Made by a program: the position numbers and the translations under genes
Part shown: piece after piece, positions 16,295-25,994 of the stretch
How positions within the stretch are numbered: the stretch's first letter is position 1
Layout: the number at the start of each line of letters is the position of its first letter
The notes under the pieces: generated by a model
The model's database searches: none
Told to the model about the DNA's origin: nothing
What the model saw: the letters and a program-made list of their open reading frames with translations, nothing else
DNA from: CAZNPW01 sp964575185
Lineage (GTDB): Bacteria; Pseudomonadota; Alphaproteobacteria; Rhodobacterales; Rhodobacteraceae
Direction of reading: 5' to 3'
Assembly (NCBI GenBank): GCA_964575185.1
Contig: CAZNPW010000031.1
Coordinates: 1-35,105 of the forward strand
Length of the DNA stretch: 35,105 nucleotides

Positions 16295-17507
16295 AGCCGA
16301 GGACCAGCGGGCGGATGTTGAGCCGCCAGCTCTTGCCGGCGAAGATGCCGTAGTGGCCCGCGCCCTGTTCGAGGTGGTGGGCCTTCTTCGCGTCGGGCAG
16401 GCCGGTCAGCATGCCCAGCGCGGCGACGCACTGGCCGGGGGCGGAGATGTCGTCGTTCGCGCCCTCGACCGTCATCACCGCCACGTCGGTGATGCGGCCG
16501 ATGTCGACCGGCCGGCCGGCGACGGTGAAGGCGTTCGCGGCGATCTCGCGGTTCTTGAAGATGCGTTCGACGGTGGAGAGGTAGAACTCGGCCGCCATGT
16601 CCATGACCGCGAGGTATTCGTCGTAGAAGCGGTTGTGCGCGTCCTGGTCCCCCGCCGTCCCGTCCGCCACGCGGAAGATCTGGTCGGTGAAGGCGCGGCT
16701 GTGGCGGTCGGCGTTCATCGACATGAAGGAGGCGAGCTGCAGGAGGCCGGGGTAGACCATCCGGCCGACGCCCTTGTACTTGAAGCCGACGCGCTGGATG
16801 ACCCAGCCCTCCAGTTGCCCCATCGTCACGCGGCGGCCGAAGTCGGTCACGTCGGTGGCGGCCGCGTCGGGGTCCACCGGGCCGCCGATCAGCGTCAGGG
16901 TGCGCGGCTGCGCCGCCGGGTCCTGTTCGGCCAAAAGCGCGGTGGCCGCGAGCGCCAGCGGCGCGGGCTGGCAGACGGCGATGGCGTGGGTGTCGGGGCC
17001 GAGGTGGCGCAGGAAATCCGCGAGGTAGAGCGTGTAGTCCTCGACGTCGAACGTGCCCGCGCTGACGGGGATGTCGCGGGCGTTGTGCCAGTCGGTGACG
17101 AAGACGTCGGCGTCGGGCAAAAGGCTCGCCACGGTGGAGCGCAGGAGCGTGGCGTAGTGGCCCGACATCGGCGCGATGAGGAGGATGCGGCGGGGCATCG
17201 GCGCGCGGCGGCGGACGGCGAAGTGGATCAGGTCGCCGAAGGGTTTCTCGACCAGGCGGACCACGTCGACGAGGTGATCCTGCCCGCCCTCGCCCACGAT
17301 CGACCGGATGCCCCAGTCGGGTTTCGCGGCCATGCGCGCGAAGCTGCGCTCGGCGACCTCGCCCCAGGCGCCGGCGAGCTTAAGCCAGGGGTTCATCGAC
17401 AGGGCGAAGGCCGGCTGGCCCGCCATGGCCCGCGCGGTGGCACCGGCCCAGCCCCAGCCCAGACGGGCGCTTTCCATAAGGTCGTAGGCCATCATATACT
17501 TCATCAC
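16245..17507 (-). CDS. phaZ: intracellular polyhydroxyalkanoate depolymerase
   Basis: The 420-residue enzyme hydrolyses stored polyhydroxybutyrate to oligomers and monomers at the granule surface. It shows the type of the Ralstonia intracellular depolymerase: no signal peptide, N-terminal MMKYMMAYDLMESAR, the block APMSGHYATLLRSTV, and the nucleophilic cysteine in AVCQPAPLALA (Cys 179) in place of a lipase serine. The catalytic histidine is in the C-terminal QGAGHYGIFAGKSWR. It is divergent from phaC across 94 bp containing a PhaR palindrome, so both genes are probably controlled together. The 3' end overlaps the convergent hydrolase gene. Confidence 0.95.
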   Translation of the reverse strand: MMKYMMAYDLMESARLGWGWAGATARAMAGQPAFALSMNPWLKLAGAWGEVAERSFARMAAKPDWGIRSIVGEGGQDHLVDVVRLVEKPFGDLIHFAVRRRAPMPRRILLIAPMSGHYATLLRSTVASLLPDADVFVTDWHNARDIPVSAGTFDVEDYTLYLADFLRHLGPDTHAIAVCQPAPLALAATALLAEQDPAAQPRTLTLIGGPVDPDAAATDVTDFGRRVTMGQLEGWVIQRVGFKYKGVGRMVYPGLLQLASFMSMNADRHSRAFTDQIFRVADGTAGDQDAHNRFYDEYLAVMDMAAEFYLSTVERIFKNREIAANAFTVAGRPVDIGRITDVAVMTVEGANDDISAPGQCVAALGMLTGLPDAKKAHHLEQGAGHYGIFAGKSWRLNIRPLVLGFIDRNAARPKLAVVAK

Positions 17508-17565
17508 GGGCTCTCCTGCCCCGGGGAGGGGCCTTTTGCACGTTCCCCCGGGACCAGGCGACCGA

Positions 17566-17580
17566 TGCTGCTTTGCAGCA
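17566..17580. promoter_or_regulatory. PhaR operator between phaZ and phaC
   Basis: TGCTGC-TTT-GCAGCA, a 15-bp palindrome with the CTGC-N3-GCAG core described for Paracoccus PhaR. It lies 22 bp before the phaC start and 59 bp before the phaZ start. The outer arms match the two sites upstream of phaP exactly. Confidence 0.75.
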
Positions 17581-17601
17581 AGTTAGGACGAAGGGCCGGG
17601 C

Positions 17602-19392
17602 ATGACAACCGATGACGCCGAGTCTGACCCGGACGCGGGGCCGAATGCGGACCGTCTGATGGCGAATCTGGCGCGGATCGAGGATCTGGCGACCCGGCTG
17701 ACCCGGGCGATGGCGCGCCGCAGGGCGGCCGATCCGGCGCTGGCGGGCCCGTCGGTCGAGATGTATGCCAAGGCGATGGCCGCATACTGGGCCGACGTGG
17801 CGCAGAACCCGGCGAAGCTCGTCGCGCAGCAGGTGGGCTACTGGGGCCGCACGCTGCGGCATTATGCCGAGGCGCAGAAGGCGCTCGCCCGCGGCGACCT
17901 GCGCCCGCCTGCGGAGACCGGGCCGAAGGACCGGCGCTTCGCGCACCCGCTGTGGGACAGCCACCCGGGATTCGCCTTCGTCCGGCAGCAATACCGGATC
18001 AACGCCGACGCGATGCTGGGCGCCGTCGGGGACCTGCCGCTCGATGCCGCGACGCAGAAGCGGGTGGACTACTTCTTTCGCCAGATCGTCGACATGCTGG
18101 CGCCGACCAACTTCCTGGCGACCAACCCCGACGCGCTGGAACGCGCGCTGCAGACCGACGGCGAGAGCCTGGTCATGGGGCTGGAGAACCTGATCCGCGA
18201 CGTGGAGGCGAACGACGGCGACGTGCTGGTGACGCTGGCCGACCGCGAGGCGTTCCGGGTCGGGCAGAACATCGGCACGACCCCGGGCGGGGTCGTCTTC
18301 CGCAACCGGCTGTGCGAGCTGATCCAGTACGCCCCCGCGACGGCGACGGTGCACAAGACCCCGCTGATCCTGTTCCCGCCTTGGATCAACAAGTTCTACA
18401 TCCTCGACCTGGCGGCGCAGAAGAGCCTCGTCAAGTGGATCGTCGACCAGGGGTTCACGCTGTTCGTCGTGAGCTGGGTGAACCCCGACCCGTCCTTCCG
18501 CGACACCGGAATGGACGACTACATCCGCGACGGATACCTGGCCTGCATCGACGAGGTGCGGCGGATCACCGGCGAGAAACGGGTCAACGCCGTCGGCTAC
18601 TGCATCGCGGGCACCACGCTGGCGCTGGTGCTGGCCTGGCTGCAGCGGCAGAAGGACGCGCGGGTGAAGTCGGCGACCTTCTTCACCACGCTGACCGATT
18701 TTTCCGACCCCGGCGAGATCGGGGTGTATCTGGACAACGATTTCGTCGACGGGATCGAGCGGCAGGCGCTGCGCGACGGGATCCTGTCGAAGCTGTTCAT
18801 GGGGCGGACCTTCAGCTTCCTGCGGTCGAACGACCTGATCTGGCAGCCCGCGATCCGCACCTACATGCTGGGCGAGAAGCCGCCGGCCTTCGACCTGCTC
18901 TACTGGAACGGCGACGGGACCAACCTGCCCGCGAAGATGGCGATCGAGTATCTGCGCGGCCTCTGTCAGGACGACGGGCTGGCGCAGGGCACGTTCCGGG
19001 TGCTGGGCGCGCGGGTTCGCCTGCGCGACGTGAAGCTGCCCTTGTGCGCGGTGGCCTGCGAGACCGACCACATCGCGCACTGGCGCGGGAGCTTCGCCGG
19101 GGTGCGGCAGATGGGGGCGCAGGACAAGACCTTCATCCTGTCGCAGTCGGGGCACATCGCGGGGATCGTCAACCCGCCCGCGAAGGGCAAGTACGGGCAC
19201 TGGACGCACGACGGGCCGCTGACCTCGCCCGACGACTGGCTGGCCGGGGCCACGTTCCATGCGGGCTCGTGGTGGCCGCGCTGGGGGGAATGGCTCGCGG
19301 CGCGGTCGGGGCGGCAGGTGCCGGCGCGGCAGGTGGGCGATTCGCTGGCCCCGGCGCCGGGGACTTACGTCACGGCAACGCCAAGCGCCTGA
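17602..19392 (+). CDS. phaC: class I polyhydroxyalkanoate synthase
   Basis: The 596-residue enzyme polymerises (R)-3-hydroxyacyl-CoA into PHA. The lipase-like box is GYCIAGTT with the catalytic Cys at residue 334. The other triad members lie in CETDHIAHW (Asp) and SQSGHIAGIVNPP (His). The block LIFPPWINKFYILDL and the N-terminal PHA-synthase domain (about 90-270, with FLATNPDALERAL) are typical. Length near 590-600 and the absence of phaE indicate class I (substrate C3-C5). It is followed by phaP and phaR in the same direction, and divergent from phaZ. Confidence 0.97.
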   Translation: MTTDDAESDPDAGPNADRLMANLARIEDLATRLTRAMARRRAADPALAGPSVEMYAKAMAAYWADVAQNPAKLVAQQVGYWGRTLRHYAEAQKALARGDLRPPAETGPKDRRFAHPLWDSHPGFAFVRQQYRINADAMLGAVGDLPLDAATQKRVDYFFRQIVDMLAPTNFLATNPDALERALQTDGESLVMGLENLIRDVEANDGDVLVTLADREAFRVGQNIGTTPGGVVFRNRLCELIQYAPATATVHKTPLILFPPWINKFYILDLAAQKSLVKWIVDQGFTLFVVSWVNPDPSFRDTGMDDYIRDGYLACIDEVRRITGEKRVNAVGYCIAGTTLALVLAWLQRQKDARVKSATFFTTLTDFSDPGEIGVYLDNDFVDGIERQALRDGILSKLFMGRTFSFLRSNDLIWQPAIRTYMLGEKPPAFDLLYWNGDGTNLPAKMAIEYLRGLCQDDGLAQGTFRVLGARVRLRDVKLPLCAVACETDHIAHWRGSFAGVRQMGAQDKTFILSQSGHIAGIVNPPAKGKYGHWTHDGPLTSPDDWLAGATFHAGSWWPRWGEWLAARSGRQVPARQVGDSLAPAPGTYVTATPSA

Positions 19393-19415
19393 TTTCGCGG
19401 CGCAACCGGAGCGTT

Positions 19416-19466
19416 TGCTGCGCTGCAGCATCACCCCTTGCAATGCTGCAGTGCAGCATCTATATC
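19416..19466 (+). promoter_or_regulatory. phaP promoter with two PhaR operators
   Basis: Two perfect palindromes, TGCTGC-GCT-GCAGCA (19416-19430) and TGCTGC-AGT-GCAGCA (19444-19458), lie 28 bp apart centre to centre. TTGCAA (19438-19443) and TATATC (19461-19466) are separated by 17 bases, forming a good sigma-70-type promoter. The second operator fills that spacer. Bound PhaR would directly block RNA polymerase, matching known repression of phasin genes when no PHA is present. Confidence 0.8.
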
Positions 19467-19514
19467 GACCGCATCGAACAACCGGCCGGGACGGCCATGC
19501 GGAGCGCGACGGAC

Positions 19515-19964
19515 ATGAACAAGACCCCCGACTTCACCAAGGTGATGCAGGACATGATGGCGTCCTTCCCGATGGACGCCTCGGCGTTCCAGAACGCCTT
19601 CAAGACGCAGGCCGCGATGGCCGAGAAGCTGTCGAAGGTGGCGCTGGAAGCGGCGGCCAAGTCGACCGAGATCTCGTCCAAGTGGGCGCACGAGGCGATC
19701 GCGAAGCTGGGCGACGTGTCGCGCGCCAAGGCGGAGCCTGCGGACTACACGAAGTCGGTCAGCGACTTCGCCAGCGCCGCGGCCGAGATGACCGCCGAGC
19801 ACATGGCGGCCTTCGCCGAGGTGGCCAAGAAGGTGCAGATGGAGACGGTGGAACTGATGCTCGCCGCGGGCAAGGACATGTCGCAGGACGCCTCGGCCAT
19901 GGTGAACAAGGCCGCGACCGACGCGACCTTCGCGGTGAAGAAGGCCGCCGCGGCGGCGAAGTAG
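19515..19964 (+). CDS. phaP: phasin, PHA granule-associated protein
   Basis: The 149-residue protein is amphipathic and alanine/lysine-rich with almost continuous helix (LSKVALEAAAKSTEISSKWAHEAIAKL, VAKKVQMETVELMLAAGKDMS). This is the character of phasin_2 proteins that coat PHA granules and control their size. ATG 19515 has GGAG ten bases upstream; an in-frame ATG at 19498 would add five residues but lacks a site. The promoter carries two PhaR operators and a terminator follows the gene, so phaP is probably its own strong transcript. Confidence 0.93.
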   Translation: MNKTPDFTKVMQDMMASFPMDASAFQNAFKTQAAMAEKLSKVALEAAAKSTEISSKWAHEAIAKLGDVSRAKAEPADYTKSVSDFASAAAEMTAEHMAAFAEVAKKVQMETVELMLAAGKDMSQDASAMVNKAATDATFAVKKAAAAAK

Positions 19965-19990
19965 GCCGCTGGCACCCGCATGACCCCGGG

Positions 19991-20021
19991 GGTGGAGCCG
20001 ATGGCTCCGCCCTTTCTTTTT
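19991..20021 (+). terminator. intrinsic terminator after phaP
   Basis: GGAGCC (19994-19999), loop GAT, GGCTCC (20003-20008), flanking extra pairs, then CCCTTTCTTTTT. It lies 27 bases after the phaP stop and before phaR. Confidence 0.8.
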
Positions 20022-20066
20022 GCGCCTGCAGCGCATAGCGTCGGTTGAAACGGGAGACCCCGCGCC

Positions 20067-20603
20067 ATGACCGACAAGCCGCTTCTGATCAAACGCTACG
20101 CGAGCCGCAGGCTCTACAACACCGAGACGAGCGACTACGTCACGCTCGAGGACATCGCGGGCTTCATCCGCGCGGGGCGCGAGGTGCAGATCGTCGACCT
20201 GAAGACGGGCGACGACCTGACGCGGCAGTATCTTCTGCAGATCGTGGCCGAGCACGAGGCGAAGGGGCAGAGCGTCCTGCCCGCGTCGGTGCTGACCGAC
20301 ATGGTGCGCGCCTATGCGACGAACATGCAGGCGGTGATGCCGCAGTTCCTGCAGGCGAGCTTCCAGATGCTGCGCGACAGCCAGGCGCGGATGATGGAGA
20401 ACCTGGGCGCGCTGCCGAACCCGATGGCGAACCTGCCCGGCTTCGACGCCTTCGCGCGCCAGCAGGAGGCGTTCCTGAAGGCCATGACGGGCGGCCGCGC
20501 GCCCCCCGCCGGGCCGAAGCCCGAGGGCCGCGGCGATGACGGCGAGATCGCCGAGATGAAGCGGCAGCTCGCCGAGATGCAGGCGAAGCTCGACAAGCTG
20601 TGA
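20067..20603 (+). CDS. phaR: PHA synthesis repressor
   Basis: The 178-residue protein has the PhaR N-terminal DNA-binding domain (LIKRYASRRLYNTETSDYVTLEDIAGFI, residues 7-35) followed by the PHB-accumulation domain (DLTRQYLLQIVAEHE, then PASVLTDMVRAY). The C-terminus ends in a short coiled coil (EIAEMKRQLAEMQAKLDKL). It senses nascent PHA by binding the polymer, which releases it from CTGC-N3-GCAG sites. Three such sites occur nearby. GGGAGA lies upstream of ATG 20067. One base separates its stop from the LysR gene, suggesting co-transcription. Confidence 0.95.
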   Translation: MTDKPLLIKRYASRRLYNTETSDYVTLEDIAGFIRAGREVQIVDLKTGDDLTRQYLLQIVAEHEAKGQSVLPASVLTDMVRAYATNMQAVMPQFLQASFQMLRDSQARMMENLGALPNPMANLPGFDAFARQQEAFLKAMTGGRAPPAGPKPEGRGDDGEIAEMKRQLAEMQAKLDKL

Positions 20604-20604
20604 C

Positions 20605-21549
20605 GTGGACGGGCGCTTGAGCCTCTGGGGGATCGAGGTCTTCCTCGCCGTCGCCGACGAGGGCGCGGTCACCGCTGCCGCGCGAAGGCTGGGGGTCAGC
20701 GCGAGCGCGGTCAGCCAGCAGATCGTGGCGCTGGAAGCGGCGCTGGGGGTGACGCTGCTGGACCGCGCGGCGCGGCCCGTCGTGCTGACGCCCGCGGGCC
20801 TCATCTTCCGCCGCCACGCGCAGGTCATGCAGAACGCCGCCGACGAGGCGCGGGCGGCGCTGGCGGCGTCGGACATGGCGGGGCTGACGACGCTGCGGCT
20901 GGGGGTGATCGAGGATTTCGACGCCAACGTGACGCCCGCGCTGCTTGCCGACCTTGCGGTCGAGCTGAAGGACTGCCGGTTCCTGCTGGAGACGGGGCCG
21001 AGCCACCGGCTGCTCGATGCGCTCGACGCGCGGTCGCTCGACCTCGTGGTGGCGGCCGACATGATGGGCGAGGGCGGCGGCGGCGGGGGCGAGCCGCGCG
21101 AGGTGCATCCGCTGCTGGCGGAGCCGTTCGTCGCCGTGGTGCCGAAGGGCGGCGAGATCGCGGCGCTGCCGCTGATCCGCTATACCCAGCGGCACCACAT
21201 GGGGCGGCTGATCGCGGCGCATCTGGCGCGGCACGACCTGCGGCTGGCGCACCGCTACGAGCTGGACAGCTACAGCGCGATCTTCGCGCTGGTGGCGCAG
21301 GGCGCGGGGTGGACGATCCTGACCCCGCTCGCCATCGCCGCCGCCGACCGCTTCCGCGCCGCGACCGAGGTGCTGCCCTTGCCCTTCGCGCCGCTCGACC
21401 GGCGGATCGCGCTGACCGCGCGGGCGGGGCTGCTGGGCCCGCTGCCCGCGCAGATCGCACACCGCCTGCGCGGGCAGATCGCCGCGCGCATCGTGGCCCC
21501 GATGGTCGCCGACCGGCCCTGGATGGCGGGCGGCCTGCGGGTGCTGTAG
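20605..21549 (+). CDS. LysR family transcriptional regulator
   Basis: The 314-residue regulator has the LysR winged helix-turn-helix at residues 7-66 (LWGIEVFLAVADEGAVTAAARRLGVSASAVSQQIVALEAALG) and a periplasmic-binding-like effector domain from about 90. Start GTG 20605 leaves one base after the phaR stop. Effector and targets are not evident. It may control the convergent ABC importer, or may simply be carried with phaR; LysR genes more often lie divergent from their targets, which is not the case here. The glycine run GEGGGGGGEP at about residue 155 is an unusual low-complexity insertion in a surface loop. Confidence 0.92.
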   Translation: MDGRLSLWGIEVFLAVADEGAVTAAARRLGVSASAVSQQIVALEAALGVTLLDRAARPVVLTPAGLIFRRHAQVMQNAADEARAALAASDMAGLTTLRLGVIEDFDANVTPALLADLAVELKDCRFLLETGPSHRLLDALDARSLDLVVAADMMGEGGGGGGEPREVHPLLAEPFVAVVPKGGEIAALPLIRYTQRHHMGRLIAAHLARHDLRLAHRYELDSYSAIFALVAQGAGWTILTPLAIAAADRFRAATEVLPLPFAPLDRRIALTARAGLLGPLPAQIAHRLRGQIAARIVAPMVADRPWMAGGLRVL

Positions 21550-21628
21550 GCCCCGCCGCACGGCGTGGCAGGCCGGTGCGGGCATGGCGGGGTCCGGGGC
21601 CCGGCCGGGACGCGGCGCGGCGCGGCGG

Positions 21629-22656
<1,028 letters not shown>

Positions 22657-22660
<4 letters not shown>

Positions 22661-23433
22661 GCGGGGGGCCTTGCGTGGGACAGGCGGTTGACCGTCTGGA
22701 TCAGGCCCATGCAGGCCCAGGTGATGGCGAAGGCGATGACGGCGAGCGCCGCGGGTTCGTAGGCGCGGTTGCTGCCCAGGGTCTGCATGAACGGCCCGAA
22801 GGCGGGGCGGTCGAGGAGGGCGGCCATGGTGAACTCTCCGATCACGATGGCGAAGGTGAGGAAGGCGCCCGAGAGGACCGCCGACAGCACGTTCGGCAGG
22901 ATGACGCGGGCGAGGATCGTGACCCAGCCCGCGCCCATCGACTGCGCGGCCTCGGTCAGCGTCGCCACGTCGATGGTGCGGAGCCCCGTGTCGACGGCGC
23001 GGTACATGTAGGGCAGCGCGAGCGTGGTGTAGCCGAAGGCGAGCAGGATGTTGGTGCCGGTGGCCGAGCCCGTGAAGGGCAGGAAGGACGAGGTGTTGTA
23101 GAGCCGGATGTAGCCGAAGACGATGACGATGGCGGGGATCACGAGCGGCAGGAGGGTGATGAACTCGATCAGCGGGCGCAGCTCGGGCGTGCGCAGGCGG
23201 ACCCAGTAGGCGGTGGGGACGACGAGGACGGTGCCGATCACGATGGTGACGAGCGCCATGGCGACCGAGTAGAGGAAGGTCGCCTGGAAGGCGGGGTCGG
23301 TCAGGATCACCGCGTAGGCGTCGAGCGAGTAGACGCCGCGGCGCATGGAGAGCGAGAACTCCACCGTGCCGATCAGCGGCAGGATGAAGTAGAGGCAGCC
23401 GAGGAGGAAGGCGGTCCAGGCGAGCGGCTTCAT
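22657..23433 (-). CDS. ABC importer permease 2
   Basis: The 258-residue inner-membrane protein has six predicted transmembrane segments. The permease coupling (EAA) loop is LTEAAQSMGAGWVTILARVILPNVL. It is a PotC/FbpB-type second permease. ATG 23433 overlaps the stop of permease 1 (ATGA at 23430-23433). The frame stays open upstream but there it is antisense or shadow to permease 1. Confidence 0.93.
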
Positions 23434-24275
23434 CTCAGCCACTGTTCCGACCGCGCGCGCAGCCAGATGTAGAGGCCGTTGGCGGCGGCGGTGATGACGA
23501 TCATGCCGAGCGCAAGCGCGTAGCCGAGGTGCGGGTTGCCGAGCACGTCGCCGCGGATCTGGGCGTAGAGCAGGATCGGCGCGATGTTGAGCGCGGGGCC
23601 GGTCAGCGCGATGGCGGTGGCGACGGCGCCGAAGGCGTTGGCGAACAAGAGCGCGAAGGTGCCCAGCAGCGCGGGCGTCAGGATCGGCAGCGCGACCATG
23701 CGCCAGTACTGCGCCCGCGTGGCGCCGAGCATCTGCGCGGCCTCGCGCCATTCGCGCCTGAGGCCCTCGAGCGCGGGGGTGATGATGAGGATCATCAGCG
23801 GGATCTGGAAGAAGAGGTAGGTGAGGATCAGGCCCCAGGAGGACAGGAGGTTGAAGCCGTAGGCGCGCAGGTTGATACCGAAGTCGTTGCGCAGCCACAG
23901 GGTGATGAGGCCGGCCGGCCCGATCGTGGCGATGAAGGCGAAGGCGAGGGGGACGCCCGCGAAGTTCGACGCGACGCCCGAGAAGGTGAGGAGCGGCGGC
24001 TTCATGCCGCGGGGCAGGCCGCCGAGCGTGACGGCGGCGGCCATGGCGAAGCCCGCGGCGCAGCCGAGGAGGGCGGACCAGAAGGACACCTTGATCGACA
24101 CCCAGTAGGCGTTCAGGATCGAGGGCGTATTGAGGTCGGCGACGTTCTGCAGCGTCCAGTCGCCTTCGGCGGTCTGGAACGCGCCGAGCACGATGTAGAG
24201 CGTGGGCAGGATCAGGAACAGCGCCGCGAAGGCGAAGAAGGGCAGGACGCCGAGCCAGCGGAGGGGGGTGCGCAT
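23430..24275 (-). CDS. ABC importer permease 1
   Basis: The 281-residue inner-membrane protein has about six transmembrane segments and the coupling loop WREAAQMLGATRAQYWRMVALPILTPALLG. This is the PotB-like partner. It follows the binding-protein gene by 46 bases and is coupled to permease 2. Together they form the heterodimeric channel of the importer. Confidence 0.93.
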   Translation of the reverse strand: MRTPLRWLGVLPFFAFAALFLILPTLYIVLGAFQTAEGDWTLQNVADLNTPSILNAYWVSIKVSFWSALLGCAAGFAMAAAVTLGGLPRGMKPPLLTFSGVASNFAGVPLAFAFIATIGPAGLITLWLRNDFGINLRAYGFNLLSSWGLILTYLFFQIPLMILIITPALEGLRREWREAAQMLGATRAQYWRMVALPILTPALLGTFALLFANAFGAVATAIALTGPALNIAPILLYAQIRGDVLGNPHLGYALALGMIVITAAANGLYIWLRARSEQWLR

Positions 24276-24321
24276 CGGGGTGAGGGGGCAGGGCCCGCGA
24301 CCGGGCCCTGCTCCGGGTGCC

Positions 24322-25434
24322 TTACTCGACGACGTTCGCGCCGACGGTCGAATCCCAGCCCGCCGTCACCGCTGCCTTGTTGGCGTTGACCGCGTCGAGC
24401 GACGGGAAGACGGCGCGGGCGTAGGCGTCGGCCGGGGGCAGCTTGTCGATCATCTCCTGCGGGACGACGCCGCGGGCCACCATGTCGGTGTAGCGGATCG
24501 GGTGGCAGTAGCCCGAGAGCCAGTTGAGCTGGCCCTCGTCGGAGTAGAGATACTCCATCCACAGCTTGGCCGCGTTGGGGTTCGGCGCGTAGGCGCTGAT
24601 CGCCTGGACGTAGACCCCAGCGAGCGAGACGTCCGAGGGGATCACGACCTCGACCGGCGGGTTGCCCGCCAGCGTGTCGCGGGTGGCGAGCGCGTTGTAG
24701 TCCCACTGGATCAGGATCGGCGTGGTCCCCTGCGCGAGCGTGCCCGACTTGCCGATGACGGGGACGAAGTTGCCCGCGTCGTTCAGCTTCTTGAAGAACT
24801 CCAGCCCGGCTTCGCCCGCGGCCTGCCCCGGTTCGGCCCCGGTCGACATGCCCGCGGCAAGCACCGCGAGGATCGCCTGGTTCGACGCGCGCGGGTCGCC
24901 CGCGAGCGCGACCTGGCCCGCGTATTCGGGCTTCAGGAGGTCGGCGAAGGAGGTGGGGACGTTCTGGACGAGGTCGGTGTTCACGGCGAAGGACATCACG
25001 CCGTAGTAGTCGCCGTACCAGTAGCCGTCGGCGTCCTTGGCGTCGGCCGGGATCGTGTCCCAGGTGGACACCTTGTAGGGCTGGATCAGCCCTTCGTCCT
25101 TGGCCTGCGGGCCGAAGGCGAGGCCCACGTCGATCACGTCGGGGGCCTGCGGACCCGTGTTGTCCTTGTTGGCGCGGATCGCCTCGAGCTCTTCGGCCGA
25201 GGAGGCGTCGGGGTTGAGCTCGTTGATGACGATCTCGGGGTATTTGGCCTTGAAGCCGTCGAACATGGCGGCGTAGTTGCACCAGTCGCGCGGCAGGGCG
25301 ATGGTCGTCAGCTTGCCTTCGGCCTTGGCGGCGGCTTCCAGCGCGGCCATGTCGGTCGCCTGGGCGTTGGCCATGCCGCCCGCCACGAGCGCGATCAGGC
25401 TCGCGGCCGTCACAATGCGCGTCATCACAGTCAT
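24322..25434 (-). CDS. ABC importer periplasmic substrate-binding protein
   Basis: The 370-residue protein has a signal peptide (MTRIVTAASLIALVAGGMANAQA) and the two-lobe fold of the family-1/6 binding proteins (FbpA/PotD/PhnS-like): KLTTIALPRDWCNYAAMFDGFKAKYPEI, then FAVNTDLVQNVPTSFADLLKPEYAGQVAL. The ligand is not evident: I cannot see the tyrosine pair of ferric-binding proteins. A candidate Pho box 75 bp upstream favours a phosphorus compound such as 2-aminoethylphosphonate or another phosphonate or phosphate ester, as inference. GGGGAG stands eight bases before ATG 25434. First gene of the four-gene operon. Confidence 0.9.
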   Translation of the reverse strand: MTVMTRIVTAASLIALVAGGMANAQATDMAALEAAAKAEGKLTTIALPRDWCNYAAMFDGFKAKYPEIVINELNPDASSAEELEAIRANKDNTGPQAPDVIDVGLAFGPQAKDEGLIQPYKVSTWDTIPADAKDADGYWYGDYYGVMSFAVNTDLVQNVPTSFADLLKPEYAGQVALAGDPRASNQAILAVLAAGMSTGAEPGQAAGEAGLEFFKKLNDAGNFVPVIGKSGTLAQGTTPILIQWDYNALATRDTLAGNPPVEVVIPSDVSLAGVYVQAISAYAPNPNAAKLWMEYLYSDEGQLNWLSGYCHPIRYTDMVARGVVPQEMIDKLPPADAYARAVFPSLDAVNANKAAVTAGWDSTVGANVVE

Positions 25435-25508
25435 TGGGTTGCTCCCCGTTCAGGTGTCTCGCGCCTTCGCCTTCGGCCCATGCTGCCCGGACACCGTGGC
25501 GGGTGCTT

Positions 25509-25527
25509 TGTGGCAGTTTTGTAACGG
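25509..25527 (-). promoter_or_regulatory. candidate Pho box upstream of the ABC importer
   Basis: On the minus strand CCGTTACAAAACTGCCACA reads as two direct half-sites 11 bases apart (GTTACA and GCCACA around AAAACT). This matches about 16 of 19 positions of the alphaproteobacterial pattern CTGTCACAAAACTGTCACA, which I compared from memory. It lies 75-93 bases before the binding-protein start, a normal activator position. Confidence 0.5.
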
Positions 25528-25591
25528 GGCCATGAAGCGTCTGGCAAGCCTGACCTATCGGGGGGATGTGACGCGCGCGTGACAGCGGCGG

Positions 25592-25957
25592 CTAGGCGTG
25601 TGCGGCAGCGAAGCGCGGGTGATCGACGGACGCGCGGGGGTCGGAGGCGATGTTGCCGAGGCTGACGTACTGGCGGTTGCCGCGGAAGTCTCGCGAAGGC
25701 CAGGGTGCCCGGGTCGAGCACCCGGACGAAGCCGCGCGGCCCGCCGCGGTGCTGGATGTAGGGCCAGCCGGTCGCGCCGACGGTCGCCATGTAGAAGCTG
25801 TCGCGCGCGGCGATGAAGGCGGATTCGGCGCCCGTCAGGCGGTCGGGGCCGGTCGAGCCGTGGTCGCGCGTGGCGTAGGCCTCGCGGCTTTCCATCGCGA
25901 TTTGTGCGGCCTTCACGGCGGGGGTGAAGAGGGTTCCGAGGTGTAGCGGGCGGTCAT
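25592..25957 (-). pseudogene. broken pyridoxamine 5'-phosphate oxidase-family flavoprotein gene
   Basis: Family sequence can be followed through three frames. It starts MTARYTSE (ATG 25957). After a one-base shift near 25940 it continues LFTPAVKAAQIAMESREAYA ... FIAARDSFYMATVGATGWPY and HRGGPRGFVRVLDPGTLAFA. After an extra base near 25692 it resumes as DFRGNRQYVSLGNIASDPRAS. The expected following segment (LFLMDYP... and the rest of the C-terminus) is missing; instead the frame ends SVDHPRFAAAHA and stop. Two frameshifts plus a truncated C-terminus make this a pseudogene of the COG3576-type FMN-binding proteins. A degraded TetR gene lies directly upstream. Confidence 0.82.
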
Positions 25958-25994
25958 GGGCGGTGTCCTTCAGCAAAGCAGGAGGTCGGGCAGG

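Noticed and set aside
25431..25976. A 181-residue intact protein from ATG 25976
   Set aside because: Its C-terminal 80 residues are a frameshifted basic read-through and its first 15 residues replace the family start; the family sequence runs through three frames.
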